The notes under the pieces are model-generated. The model worked only from the letters and a program-made list of their open reading frames with translations. It searched no databases and was not told where the DNA came from. A DNA stretch of 64,000 bases from Pseudomonadota bacterium (GTDB taxonomy: Bacteria; Pseudomonadota; Alphaproteobacteria; Rhizobiales; Xanthobacteraceae), in NCBI GenBank assembly GCA_023386635.1, contig JAEWJH010000094.1:1-64000 (forward strand). The letters run 5' to 3'. Below, piece after piece: positions 17,525-25,364 of the stretch (its first letter is position 1; every line of letters begins with the position of its first letter). The translations under genes were made by a program, and so were the position numbers.

Positions 17525-17914
17525 ATGAGCCATCTGCCAAATATCGTTCTCACCACCGACGACAGCGAGCGGCTGCGCCGTCTCGCCGATGCCGCGTCGG
17601 AAAAGTTTCCGCGCACCGCCGAGTTCCTCGCCCGCGAGGTCGATCGCGCCACTGTGGTCGACGAGCACGGCGCGTCGTCGAATCTCGTCGCCATGGGCAC
17701 GCAGGTCGTCTACCGCGACGACGACACCGGCAAGACCCGGTCGGTCATCCTCGTCTATCCCGACGAGGCCGATCTCGACGAAGGCAAGATTTCGGTGCTG
17801 ACGCCGATCGGCGCGGCGCTGATCGGCCTGTCGGTGAACCAGTCGATCGAGTTCGAGACGCCGACCGGCGCGACGCGCTCGCTCACGGTGATGAGCGTGC
17901 GCAAGCTGACGTGA
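17525..17914 (+). CDS. rnk: nucleoside diphosphate kinase regulator, GreA/GreB C-terminal fold
   Basis: A 129-residue Rnk-like protein. The N-terminal helical region contains VLTTDDSERLRRLADAA, then the GreA/GreB C-terminal FKBP-like domain: FLAREVDRATVV, GSQVVYRDDDTGKTRSVILVYPDEAD and the family block KISVLTPIGAALIGLSVNQSIEFETP. Rnk binds RNA polymerase near the secondary channel and was named for effects on Ndk levels. The ATG encoding M-S-H-L-P is preceded by GGGAGG with 5 bases spacing. The long untranslated leader is described separately. An intergenic palindromic repeat directly follows the stop. Confidence 0.9.
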   Translation: MSHLPNIVLTTDDSERLRRLADAASEKFPRTAEFLAREVDRATVVDEHGASSNLVAMGTQVVYRDDDTGKTRSVILVYPDEADLDEGKISVLTPIGAALIGLSVNQSIEFETPTGATRSLTVMSVRKLT

Positions 17915-17917
17915 GTC

Positions 17918-18006
17918 CGTCATGGCCGGGCTTGTCCCGGCCATCCCGCTTGGAAGGGCACGCTGTTCGATCACCGGCATCGCCGGGACCAGCCCGGCGA
18001 TGACGG
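17918..18006. repeat. type-A intergenic palindromic repeat
   Basis: A single copy of the GTCATGGCCGG...GATGACGG element seen in the left array, with inner inverted repeat GGCCGGG/CCCGGCC and a second one, GCCGGG/CCCGGC. It lies in the gap between the convergent rnk and IlvD/Edd-like genes. Confidence 0.75.
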
Positions 18007-18031
18007 CGATAGATTGCAATAGCCGCTCAAC

Positions 18032-19759
18032 TCAATGAATCTCCGGCTCGGGAATTGCCGGGCCGGCTTTCAGGAAATCGAAGTCGCAACCTTCATCGGC
18101 CTGGCCGATATGCTCGGCGAACATGGCCCCGTAGCCGCGCAGATAGCGCGGCGGCGGCTGCGTCCACGCGGCCCGGCGGCGCACCAGCTCCGCGTCCGAA
18201 ACATGCAGATGGATGCGACGGCGAGCGACGTCGACCTCGATCTCGTCGCCAGTCTGCACCAAAGCGAGCGGCCCGCCGACATAGCTCTCCGGCGCCACAT
18301 GCAGGATGCACGCGCCATAGCTGGTGCCGCTCATGCGCGCGTCGGAAATGCGCAGCATGTCGCGCACGCCCTGCTTCACCAGTTTCTTCGGGATCGGCAG
18401 CATGCCCCATTCCGGCATGCCGGGGCCGCCCTTCGGTCCGGCGTTCTTGAGCACGAGAATGTGGTCCGCCGTCACGTCGAGATCGTCGCGGTCGACCTCG
18501 CGCACCATGTGGTTGTAATCCTCGAACGCGATCACCTTGCCGCGATGCTGCGTCAGCCGCGGCTCCGCCGCTGACGGCTTCATCACGCAGCCGTTCGGCG
18601 CGAGATTGCCGGTGAGCACCGCCGTTGCGCCCTCCGCATAAATCGGATCGGAGAGCGGATGGATTACGTCCGGCTGGTAAATCTCCACGCCCTCGAAGCT
18701 GTCGGCGAGCGCGCGGCCGGTCACCGTCATGCAGGAGAGATCGAGCTTGTCGCGCATCGCCTTCATCAGTGCACGCAACCCGCCAGCATAGTAGAAATCC
18801 TCCATCAGATATTTCCCTGACGGGCGGATATTGGCGATCACCGGAATCTCGCGTGACAGATCGTCGAACCGCTGCATGTCGAGTGGAATGCCGGCGCGCC
18901 GCGCCATGGCGATCACATGGATGATCGCATTGGTCGAGCCGCCGAGCGCCATATGCACCTTGATGGCATTGTCGAAGGCCGCCGGCGTCAAAATCTTGTC
19001 TGGCGTGAGATCGTCCCACACCATCTCGACGATGCGCCGGCCAGCAACCATCGCCATGCGCGGGTGGCTGGAATCGGCAGCCGGAATCGACGACGCGCCC
19101 GGCAGGGCGAGGCCGAGCGCTTCGACGATCGCCATCATCGTCGCCGCCGTCCCCATCACCATGCAGGTGCCGAACGAGCGCGACACGCCGCCCTCGATCT
19201 CGCCCCACTCCTGTTCGGTGATGTTGCCGGCCTGCTTCTCCATCCAGTACTTCCACGCATCGGAACCGGAGCCAAGCGTCTGACCGCGCCAGTTGCCGCG
19301 CAGCGCCGGGCCGGCCGGCACATAGATCGCCGGAATGCCCATGGAGATCGCGCCCATCACGAGACCCGGCGTGGTCTTGTCGCAACCGCCGAGCAGCACC
19401 GCGCCGTCCAGCGGCAGCGAACGCAGGCTCTCTTCCGTCTCCATCGCCAAAAAGTTGCGATAGAGCATGGTCGTCGGCTTCACGAACGGCTCCGACAGCG
19501 ACATCGCCGGAATCTCCACCGGAAAGCCACCCGCCTGCAGCACGCCGCGCTTCACGCTTTCGGCGCGATCGCGCAGATGGGCGTGGCAGGCGTTGATTTC
19601 GCTCCAGGTATTGATGATGCCGATCACCGGCTTGCCGGACCAGTCGTCGGCGTCGTAGCCGAACTGACGCAGTCGCGAGCGGTGTCCGAACGAGCGCAGA
19701 TCGCTGACGCCGAGCCAGCGATGGCTGCGCAGGTCTTCGGGACGTTTACGGGAGGTCAT
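18032..19759 (-). CDS. IlvD/Edd-family dehydratase, L-arabinonate dehydratase-like
   Basis: A 575-residue Fe-S dehydratase converting sugar acids (or dihydroxy acids) to 2-keto-3-deoxy products. Cluster cysteines are at C58 (NACHAH), C126 (GGCDKTTPG) and C199 (GTCMVMG), one residue off the positions known for the Rhizobium L-arabinonate dehydratase, and the catalytic serine region is in RISDARMSGTSYGAC. The N-terminal RSHRWLGVSDLRSFGHRSRL is the sugar-acid dehydratase form rather than true IlvD. A role in L-arabinonate or a related aldonate pathway is therefore likely. A Bug-type solute-binding protein gene lies upstream on the same strand, with a palindromic repeat between them, which suggests a shared substrate but does not prove it. 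Confidence 0.9.
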   Translation of the reverse strand: MTSRKRPEDLRSHRWLGVSDLRSFGHRSRLRQFGYDADDWSGKPVIGIINTWSEINACHAHLRDRAESVKRGVLQAGGFPVEIPAMSLSEPFVKPTTMLYRNFLAMETEESLRSLPLDGAVLLGGCDKTTPGLVMGAISMGIPAIYVPAGPALRGNWRGQTLGSGSDAWKYWMEKQAGNITEQEWGEIEGGVSRSFGTCMVMGTAATMMAIVEALGLALPGASSIPAADSSHPRMAMVAGRRIVEMVWDDLTPDKILTPAAFDNAIKVHMALGGSTNAIIHVIAMARRAGIPLDMQRFDDLSREIPVIANIRPSGKYLMEDFYYAGGLRALMKAMRDKLDLSCMTVTGRALADSFEGVEIYQPDVIHPLSDPIYAEGATAVLTGNLAPNGCVMKPSAAEPRLTQHRGKVIAFEDYNHMVREVDRDDLDVTADHILVLKNAGPKGGPGMPEWGMLPIPKKLVKQGVRDMLRISDARMSGTSYGACILHVAPESYVGGPLALVQTGDEIEVDVARRRIHLHVSDAELVRRRAAWTQPPPRYLRGYGAMFAEHIGQADEGCDFDFLKAGPAIPEPEIH

Positions 19760-19774
19760 GTCGATATCTCAACT

Positions 19775-19891
19775 CGTCATGCCCGGCTTTATACCGGGCA
19801 TCCACGTCTTGCTGACTGTTCTAAAGACGTGGATGGCCAGGACAAGAGGCGCTTGAAGAACGCCGCCGACGTCCCATGCCCGGCCATCACG
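19775..19891. repeat. type-A intergenic palindromic repeat
   Basis: Another copy of the dispersed element, here with inverted arms CCACGTCTT / AAGACGTGG and outer CGTCATGCCCGG ... CCGGCCATCACG. It separates the Bug gene from the dehydratase gene within what otherwise looks like one transcription unit. Confidence 0.7.
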
Positions 19892-19905
19892 TAGCTTTGC
19901 AAAAA

Positions 19906-20871
19906 CTACTCCACCGACAGATTGGCGGCTTTCACCACTTTGGCCCACTTGTCGGTTTCCTCGGCGATCACCTTGCCGAAGTCTTCCGGCGTGCCGGCCA
20001 AATTGATGCCGCCGAGCTGCTTCAGCCGGGCGACGATCTCCGGGTCCTTCAGCGCTTCGTTGGTAAGCTTGTTGATCAGGTTCACCGCCTCTTTCGGCAT
20101 CCCCTTCGGACCGGCGATACCGAACCACGCGCTCGCCTCGTACCCCTTCACCGTGTCGCCGATCGGCGGCACATCCGGGAACGCTTCCGAACGTACCGCA
20201 GTGGTGACGCCGAGTGCGCGCAGCTTGCCCGCCTTGATGTGCGGCACCGAGGGCGGCAGGTTGTCGAACATCACCTGCGTCTGCCCCGCAAGAAGATCGG
20301 TCAGCGCCGGCGCCGAGCCACGATATGGCACATGGGTCATCTTCACGCCGGTCATCAGCATGAACAGTTCGCCGGAGAGATGGATCGACGTGCCGTTGCC
20401 GGACGACGCCATGTTGATCTTGCCGGGATTGGCTTTTGCGTAAGCGATGAACTCAGCCACCGTGTTCGCCGGTACCGACGGATGCACCTCCATCACGTTC
20501 GGCACGCGGATATAACCGGCGATCGGTTCGACCTCTTTGACGAAGTTGAAGTTGAGTTTCTTATACAGCGAGGCGTTGATGCCGTTCGCCGGATTGACCA
20601 GCAGCACCGTGTAACCGTCCGGGGGCGAGCGCAGCACCGCCTCGGTGCCGATATTGTTGCCGGCACCCGGCCGGTTCTCGATGATGAACTGCTGTCCGGT
20701 CTTGCGCGAATAATAATCGCCGAACAGCCGCGCCAGAATGTCGGTCGCGCCGCCGGCCGGATAGCCGACGATGAAGCGGACCGGACGGTTCGGATAATCC
20801 GCGGCGCCGGCGCTTCCGCTTGCCGCCATCGCCGCAACAACAGACAGAAAAAGACCAAGCCAACGTGTCAT
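19906..20871 (-). CDS. Bug-family tripartite tricarboxylate transporter substrate-binding protein
   Basis: A 321-residue periplasmic binding protein. The signal peptide WLGLFLSVVAAMAASGSAGAA (from residue 4) is followed by the family start ADYPNRPVRFIVGYPAGGATDILAR, then FIIENRPGAGNNIGTEAVLRSPPDGYTVL, and later VPYRGSAPALTDLLAGQTQVMFD, all typical of Bug proteins. No TctA/TctB membrane genes are adjacent, which is common because Bug genes greatly outnumber transporter genes. The start is the ATG encoding M-T-R-W-L at 20871. Neighbourhood with a sugar-acid dehydratase hints at an aldonate ligand, but this is inference. Confidence 0.92.
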   Translation of the reverse strand: MTRWLGLFLSVVAAMAASGSAGAADYPNRPVRFIVGYPAGGATDILARLFGDYYSRKTGQQFIIENRPGAGNNIGTEAVLRSPPDGYTVLLVNPANGINASLYKKLNFNFVKEVEPIAGYIRVPNVMEVHPSVPANTVAEFIAYAKANPGKINMASSGNGTSIHLSGELFMLMTGVKMTHVPYRGSAPALTDLLAGQTQVMFDNLPPSVPHIKAGKLRALGVTTAVRSEAFPDVPPIGDTVKGYEASAWFGIAGPKGMPKEAVNLINKLTNEALKDPEIVARLKQLGGINLAGTPEDFGKVIAEETDKWAKVVKAANLSVE

Positions 20872-21077
20872 GAGCGTTTCCCCGTGGTTCGCCGATTGAC
20901 GTCCGGCGTTTGTATCGCCCGGCCTTTGCAGCCGGATCGAGGGCAACGTTACGCGGCGTGGCAGCCCGGACACAACCGGGTTTGCGGCTAAACCGCGCCA
21001 CCGGCCCATCCGGGGCGGTCCCCATGACTGGGAGGGCGGCGCAGGGAACGAATGGGGACAACGGCTGTTAAGCCGCT

Positions 21078-21293
21078 ATGAATCTCGCGATCCGCCAGAA
21101 ACTGCAGAATGCGCTGGAACAGGCTCAGCGCGTCCACGGCGCCATCGCCATCGACAAGACCGACGGTGACAGCGTGACGATCGAGCTCGATCTGGTCTGT
21201 TACGAGACGACGGTGCAGGCGACCGCCAGGGACGGAAACTGGGTTGAAATCCCCTATTCCGACATCGCCGCGGTGCATTGCGTAGTCCCCTAG
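21078..21293 (+). CDS. small hypothetical protein (71 aa)
   Basis: A soluble 71-residue protein with an amphipathic N-terminal helix (IRQKLQNALEQAQRV), then a predicted small beta sheet: AIAIDKTDGDSVTIELDLVCYETTVQATA, WVEIPYSDIAAV. I do not recognise the family. It begins at an ATG on the + strand, divergent from the Bug gene, and ends 76 bases before the DUF421 gene. Codon use looks like that of its neighbours, so it is probably real. Confidence 0.55.
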   Translation: MNLAIRQKLQNALEQAQRVHGAIAIDKTDGDSVTIELDLVCYETTVQATARDGNWVEIPYSDIAAVHCVVP

Positions 21294-21369
21294 CGCGCGA
21301 CAGGAACCCACGGTTCCGGCCCGGCGTTGGCCGTGACGGGTCAACCTCCACTGCCATCGACGCCTCACC

Positions 21370-21885
21370 ATGGACGCCATCGCAAACGTCTTTGACGTTT
21401 TTCTCGGCCTCTCGGCGACGCGCGCCGAGCAACTGACCACGGCTCAGGTCTGCCTCCGCGCCGCCGTGGTTTATCTGGTCCTCATTGCCTATGTGCGCGT
21501 CGGCAAGAAGCGCTTCCTCGGCGAGGCCACCGCGTTCGATGCCATCCTGGTGATTGTCATCGGCTCTGTCGCCAGCCGCGCCATTTCCGGCACCGCGCCG
21601 TTCGTTTCCTCCCTGGCCGGGACGTTCGTTCTGATCATGATGCACTGGCTGATTTCGCGGGTGACAAGCTCATCGATCTTCCTCAGTTTCCTCACCAAGG
21701 GCCGCGACACGGTGCTGATCCGCGACGGGACGATCGACAAGGCGGCGCTGCGCGGCGCCCATATGTCCGACGACGACCTCAACGAGGATCTGCGCCAGAA
21801 CGGCGTCGCCTCGGCCGCCGAAGTCAAAGAAGCGCGGCTGGAGCGCAGCGGTAAACTGTCGGTCATCAAATTGCGAAAAAGTTGA
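21370..21885 (+). CDS. DUF421 (YetF-like) membrane protein
   Basis: A 171-residue protein with three transmembrane segments in the first 100 residues and a small cytoplasmic YetF-like domain. Family marks are YVRVGKKRFLGEATAFDAILVIVIGSVASRAISG and, in the soluble part, VLIRDGTIDKAALRGAHMSDDDLNEDLRQNGV. No function is established for the family. The stop codon lies inside the hairpin at 21881-21913. Confidence 0.88.
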   Translation: MDAIANVFDVFLGLSATRAEQLTTAQVCLRAAVVYLVLIAYVRVGKKRFLGEATAFDAILVIVIGSVASRAISGTAPFVSSLAGTFVLIMMHWLISRVTSSSIFLSFLTKGRDTVLIRDGTIDKAALRGAHMSDDDLNEDLRQNGVASAAEVKEARLERSGKLSVIKLRKS

Positions 21886-21913
21886 GACAGGCGGGCAACC
21901 GGCCTGTCTCAAC
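21881..21913. other. 12-bp perfect hairpin spanning two convergent stop codons
   Basis: GTTGAGACAGGC (21881-21892) pairs perfectly with GCCTGTCTCAAC (21902-21913) around a 9-base loop. The left arm contains the DUF421 stop, and the right arm touches the first base of the complement of the DUF6894 stop. No T-run follows on the + strand; on the - strand the exit is CTTTTTCGC. It therefore could act as a terminator for the - strand gene. Confidence 0.6.
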
Positions 21914-22200
21914 TAACCGGCCTCGACACGCCGGTTGATGCGCTTCCTGATCCGGCCTTTGGCACGATCCGCTCGGCGATCACCGGCCGGAAAAAGCACG
22001 GTCAGAAAACGACGCCCCGCTTCATCGACAACCGCGATGCGCCCCCGTTCGCCCGTCGGCTCCGGCGGACAGAACCGCACGCAATCGGCGACGATCTTCG
22101 CCGCATGGGCATGGGCGTCCGCGAGATCGTGGCAGTCCCGGCCCCGGTCATCGGCGATCAGAGCGCCGTCGATTTTGATTTCGAAGTAATAACGTTGCAT
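21913..22200 (-). CDS. DUF6894 family small protein
   Basis: A 95-residue protein beginning with RYYFEIKIDGALIADDRGRDCHDLADAHAHAAKIV, the pattern of the DUF6894 proteins that are abundant in Bradyrhizobium and relatives (RYFFH..D....D..G.E..D...A...A). The C-terminal third is very basic (RADRAKGRIRKRINRRVEAG). Function is unknown. It converges on DUF421. Confidence 0.82.
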   Translation of the reverse strand: MQRYYFEIKIDGALIADDRGRDCHDLADAHAHAAKIVADCVRFCPPEPTGERGRIAVVDEAGRRFLTVLFPAGDRRADRAKGRIRKRINRRVEAG

Positions 22201-22449
22201 GGCGGCAGCCTCACACAGGCAGCGTTACCAAGCCGACAACTGCAGGTGCAGCACACAGCCAAAACAGGTCTTAATCCTACTAGTTCGAGATTGAGCGAAA
22301 TCGCAAAGGAAGTTCCCAAAGTCCTGACGATTCACACACAACATTGTAAGGTGAAGCCACCGCAACCTGTACGGAATGCGGGTGCGTTCTCGCGCGGCGG
22401 CACACGCCGCCAGACAACTATTCTCTTCTTTCCTCAGGGTTCATCTGGA

Positions 22450-22926
22450 ATGCGTATCTCCGACCGCCTGCACCAACTCGGAATTGTTCTGCCGCAACCT
22501 CCCCGCATTCCACCGGGCGTGGTGCTGCCGTTCGACTGGGTGCGCGTTTGCGGCAAGCGCGCACTCATTTCGGGGCATGGCCCGACCAATCCGGACGGCA
22601 GTTTCGCCAAGCCGCTCGGCCGCGTCGGCAGCGAAGTCACGAAGGAGGAAGCCTACCGTGCCGCCCGCCTCACCGGCCTCGCGATGCTCGCCAGCCTGCA
22701 GCGCGAACTCGGCGACCTCGATCGCATCACCTGGGTTCGCGCATTCGGCATGGTCAATTGCGCCCCCGGATTTCGCGAGATGCCGAGCGTCATTAACGGA
22801 TTCTCGGACCTGATGATCGAAGTGTTCGGACAGGAGCGCGGCCAGCACGCGCGCTCGGCCGTGGGTGTTGCCGAACTGCCATTCGACATCCCGGTCGAAC
22901 TCGAAGGCGAAGTGCTGATCGACTAG
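22450..22926 (+). CDS. RidA-family (YjgF/YER057c/UK114) protein
   Basis: A 158-residue protein of the longer RidA-like subgroup seen in alphaproteobacteria. Recognisable parts are LGIVLPQPPRIPPGVVLPFDWVRV, ALISGHGPTNPDG, EEAYRAARLTGLAMLASLQRELGDLDRITWVRAFGMVNCAPGF and the closing SAVGVAELPFDIPVELEGEVLI. True RidA enzymes use a specific arginine to hydrolyse reactive enamine/imine intermediates; the segment HARSAVGVAELP keeps an Arg at the corresponding place. The start is the ATG encoding M-R-I-S-D; longer readings extend through an AT-richer untranslated region. Confidence 0.85.
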   Translation: MRISDRLHQLGIVLPQPPRIPPGVVLPFDWVRVCGKRALISGHGPTNPDGSFAKPLGRVGSEVTKEEAYRAARLTGLAMLASLQRELGDLDRITWVRAFGMVNCAPGFREMPSVINGFSDLMIEVFGQERGQHARSAVGVAELPFDIPVELEGEVLID

Positions 22927-22966
22927 GCAGCGCAGCCGCGCCGATGCAGGGCAACACCGCTCGGTG

Positions 22967-23125
22967 TCAGTCGTTCGTCGGCGTGAAGTGAGCGTTGAGG
23001 CGGTAGAGCGCGCCCTGGAAGATCGTGCGGACGTGAGTGATCATCTCCCCGCCGCGCCAGGTGCGCCGCTGCACCACCAGACAGGCGGCATTCTTCGTCG
23101 CGTGGAGCGCCTGCGCGGTCTCCGC
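22967..23125 (-). pseudogene. hutC: hutC remnant (C-terminal UTRA domain fragment only)
   Basis: On the - strand the last about 50 codons before the stop at 22967 read LHATKNAACLVVQRRTWRGGEMITHVRTIFQGALYRLNAHF, which matches the very C-terminus of GntR/HutC histidine-utilisation repressors (…C-L-x-x-x-R-R-T-W-x-G-G…Y-R-L-x-x-x-F). The DNA-binding domain and most of the UTRA domain are absent. Upstream of about 23125 the sequence belongs to the hutH fragment on the other strand, so the gene is cut off by a deletion. It has no start and must be non-functional. Confidence 0.7.
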
Positions 23126-23606
23126 AGAGCGACGCATCGCCATGCTGGTCGATCCCCCATTGTCGGGCCTGCCGGCGTTCCTCACCGCCAAGCCCGGCCT
23201 CAACTCCGGCTTCATGATCCCGCAGGTCACGCCGCGGCGCTGGTCTCGGAGAACAGGCAGAAGGCGTTCCCGCCGAGCGTCGACTCGATCCCCACCTCCG
23301 CCAAACAGGAAGATCATGTTTCCATGGCCGCGCACGGCGCGCGCCGGCTGCTCGGCATGGCCGAGAATGCCGCCGCCGTCGTCGGCATCGAGCTTATCAC
23401 CGCGCGCAGGGCTGTGACTTCCACCGGCCGCTCGCCTCGAGCCCGCCACTGCAGGCCGTTCATGCCTGCATCCGCGAGACGGTGCCTTATCTCGAAGACG
23501 ACCAGTACATCTATCCGTATCTGCAGAGCGCCGCCGACCTGTGCGCAGCGGCGCCGTCGCCACCGCCGCGGGCATGGATCTGCTGCCGGCGATCAGCGCC
23601 GCATGA
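23120..23606 (+). pseudogene. hutH: hutH remnant (3' part of histidine ammonia-lyase, frameshifted)
   Basis: The + strand carries the C-terminal third of histidine ammonia-lyase in three successive frames. Frame one gives SAERRIAMLVDPPLSGL and GLNSGFMIPQVT. After a shift near 23226 another frame gives AALVSENRQKAFPPSVDSIP, then TSAKQEDHVSM and ARRLLGMAENAAAVVGIELI. After a shift near 23402 a third gives DFHRPLASSPPLQAVHACIR and VPYLEDDQYIYPYL. A further one-base loss near 23540 restores an ending AGMDLLPAISAA with the stop at 23604-23606. The active-site ASG (MIO) region and the N-terminal two thirds are missing. Multiple frameshifts and truncation show an old, decayed gene. Confidence 0.82.
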
Positions 23607-23646
23607 CGCAGGGGCGCCCATCGCGTCCGAACCGCGCTGATAGCAA

Positions 23647-23675
23647 CGGCGGCCATATCAGCGCCGCCGCTTTTT
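23647..23675 (+). terminator. intrinsic terminator after the hutH remnant
   Basis: CGGCGGC (23647-23653) pairs with GCCGCCG (23663-23669) and is followed by C and TTTTT. It lies 40 bases after the relic hutH stop and is probably the surviving terminator of the old hut transcript. An alternative overlapping stem, GCGCTGATA (23634-23642) with TATCAGCGC (23656-23664), could compete with it. Confidence 0.7.
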
Positions 23676-23785
23676 GCTTTGTCGGTGGGCGCGACATAGG
23701 CGGCGAGCCCCTTCGGATAACGCAGCCGAATGGAACGGCTTGCGGAAGTCTGAGATCGCGGGCGTCCGACTCCTGCTCGCGCCAA

Positions 23786-24505
23786 TCAGATTACAGTCCC
23801 GAACAGCTTGCCGACGCCGGCCGTGATCCCAAACGCCAGCGCGCCCCAGAACGTCACGCGGGCCGTCGCGCGAACAACGTTTGCGCCTCCTGCTCGCGCA
23901 CCGATCGCGCCGAGTATCGCCAGAAACGCAAGCGACGCGCCCGCCACGACAGGGACGAGCATGTTGGTCGGCGCCACAACCACCATGAGCAACGGCATGG
24001 CCGCGCCAAGCGAAAACGTCGCAGCCGACGTCAGTGCGGCCTGCACCGGACGGGCGGCGGTGACTTCAGATATTCCCAGTTCGTCGCGGGCATGCGTGCC
24101 CAGTGCGTCCTTGGCCATCATTTGACGGGCGACCTCACGGGCCAGCGACGGATCGACACCTCGATTGCTATAGATTTCGGCAAGCTCATTGAGTTCGGAA
24201 GCGGGATTATCGCTTAGTTCCTTGCGTTCGCGGGCGAGATCGGCTCGTTCCGTGTCGGATTGCGAACTGACGGAGACATATTCACCCGCTGCCATCGACA
24301 TGGCGCCGGCTACCAATCCGGCAACCCCGGCAATCAGAACCTCATGTTGACTCGTCGCGGCTGCGGCCACGCCGACAATCAAACTCGCGGTGGAGATGAT
24401 GCCGTCATTTGCGCCGAGCACCGCCGCCCGCATCCATCCAATGCGGCTGACGAGATGATATTCTGCATGAATGCGGCTCATGACTGCCTCAGCCGGATTG
24501 GCCAT
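23786..24505 (-). CDS. VIT1/CCC1-family transporter
   Basis: A 239-residue inner-membrane protein of the vacuolar iron transporter family, whose members export or sequester Fe2+ or Mn2+. Typical blocks are HLVSRIGWMRAAVLGANDGIISTASLIVGVAAA, VAGAMSMAAGEYVSVSSQSDTERADLARE, and C-terminal helices with AAMPLLMVVVAP and GALAFGITAGVGKLFG. Between helices 2 and 3 lies the cytoplasmic metal-binding domain rich in Glu, Asp and Met. It is 31 bases downstream of the sensor-kinase gene on the same strand and probably co-transcribed with it. Confidence 0.92.
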   Translation of the reverse strand: MANPAEAVMSRIHAEYHLVSRIGWMRAAVLGANDGIISTASLIVGVAAAATSQHEVLIAGVAGLVAGAMSMAAGEYVSVSSQSDTERADLARERKELSDNPASELNELAEIYSNRGVDPSLAREVARQMMAKDALGTHARDELGISEVTAARPVQAALTSAATFSLGAAMPLLMVVVAPTNMLVPVVAGASLAFLAILGAIGARAGGANVVRATARVTFWGALAFGITAGVGKLFGTVI

Positions 24506-24536
24506 ATCAATTCAATCGCGACTGGCATGATCATGA

Positions 24537-25364
24537 TCAGGAATGATTCTGTGGATTGAACGTGACGGAAAATCGCGCGCCATGTCCGCCATTTCCAATG
24601 CCGAAATGAAACTTACCGTGAATCTGCCTCACCAGAGCGGTAATGATCTTCATCCCCATTCCGCGCGTCGCTGCAGGGTCGAATGTCTCCGGCAGGCCCT
24701 CACCATCGTCGGACACCGCGAGCGAGCACTCACCATTGGGCGCCGTCTGCAGACTGATCGCGATCTTTCCCTTTGCATGCTTGAGAGAGTTGGTAATCAG
24801 CTCGCTGGCGATGAACCCGAGCGGGATCGCCGCTGCGCGCGGAATGCAAACTTCGGCTCCCTCAACGCATAGCGATCGCGGCCGATCGTCGCCGGACGTC
24901 ATATCGGAAAGATCACGGCACAGCTTTTCGAGAAACTGCTTGAACGGCACGTTCTCAAGCTTATCCAGCGTGTGCAGATGCTGGTGAATGCGCGAGAGCG
25001 TTGCGATACGGTTCGCGGCGATGGTCAATTGTGTCGCGACCTCGGGATTATTCGCCTCCCGACTCTGCACCGTGAGCAGACTGATGATGAGTTGGAGTCC
25101 GTTCAGAAAACGATGCTCGGACTCCTTATGAAGGATATCCTTCTGCTGAATCAAATCGTCCTTTTGATGCAACAAAGCGCTTTCACGAAGAAGCGATTCC
25201 CGCAATCTGGATTCCGTCGCGCTGTGTCGCTCCAACTCCTGCTTATACAACTCAATAGCCGAGCAGTTCGGGAGAGGACAATTGCCGGGCGGCGCGAACA
25301 GCGGCCCCGATTTCGCCACGGTGGAACACACGGATTGCTCCGAACTGAACACGAGCATGGGCAC
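24537..25364 (-). CDS. HisKA_2-type sensor histidine kinase without input domain
   Basis: A 275-residue cytoplasmic kinase. The N-terminal 40 residues contain three cysteines (13, 29, 34; the last two as CPLPNC), followed by a coiled coil (about 40-82) and the HisKA_2 phospho-acceptor box ESEHRFLNGLQLIISLL with H84. The HATPase part shows ELITNSLKHAKG (N box), DDGEGLPETF (G1) and GMGMKIITALVRQIHGKF (G2). No PAS, GAF or membrane segment is present. The first start is a GTG. An AT-rich stretch at 25412-25436 upstream could hold the promoter. No response-regulator gene is adjacent; it may act with the general stress response network, as many such kinases do. Confidence 0.87.
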   Translation of the reverse strand: MPMLVFSSEQSVCSTVAKSGPLFAPPGNCPLPNCSAIELYKQELERHSATESRLRESLLRESALLHQKDDLIQQKDILHKESEHRFLNGLQLIISLLTVQSREANNPEVATQLTIAANRIATLSRIHQHLHTLDKLENVPFKQFLEKLCRDLSDMTSGDDRPRSLCVEGAEVCIPRAAAIPLGFIASELITNSLKHAKGKIAISLQTAPNGECSLAVSDDGEGLPETFDPAATRGMGMKIITALVRQIHGKFHFGIGNGGHGARFSVTFNPQNHS

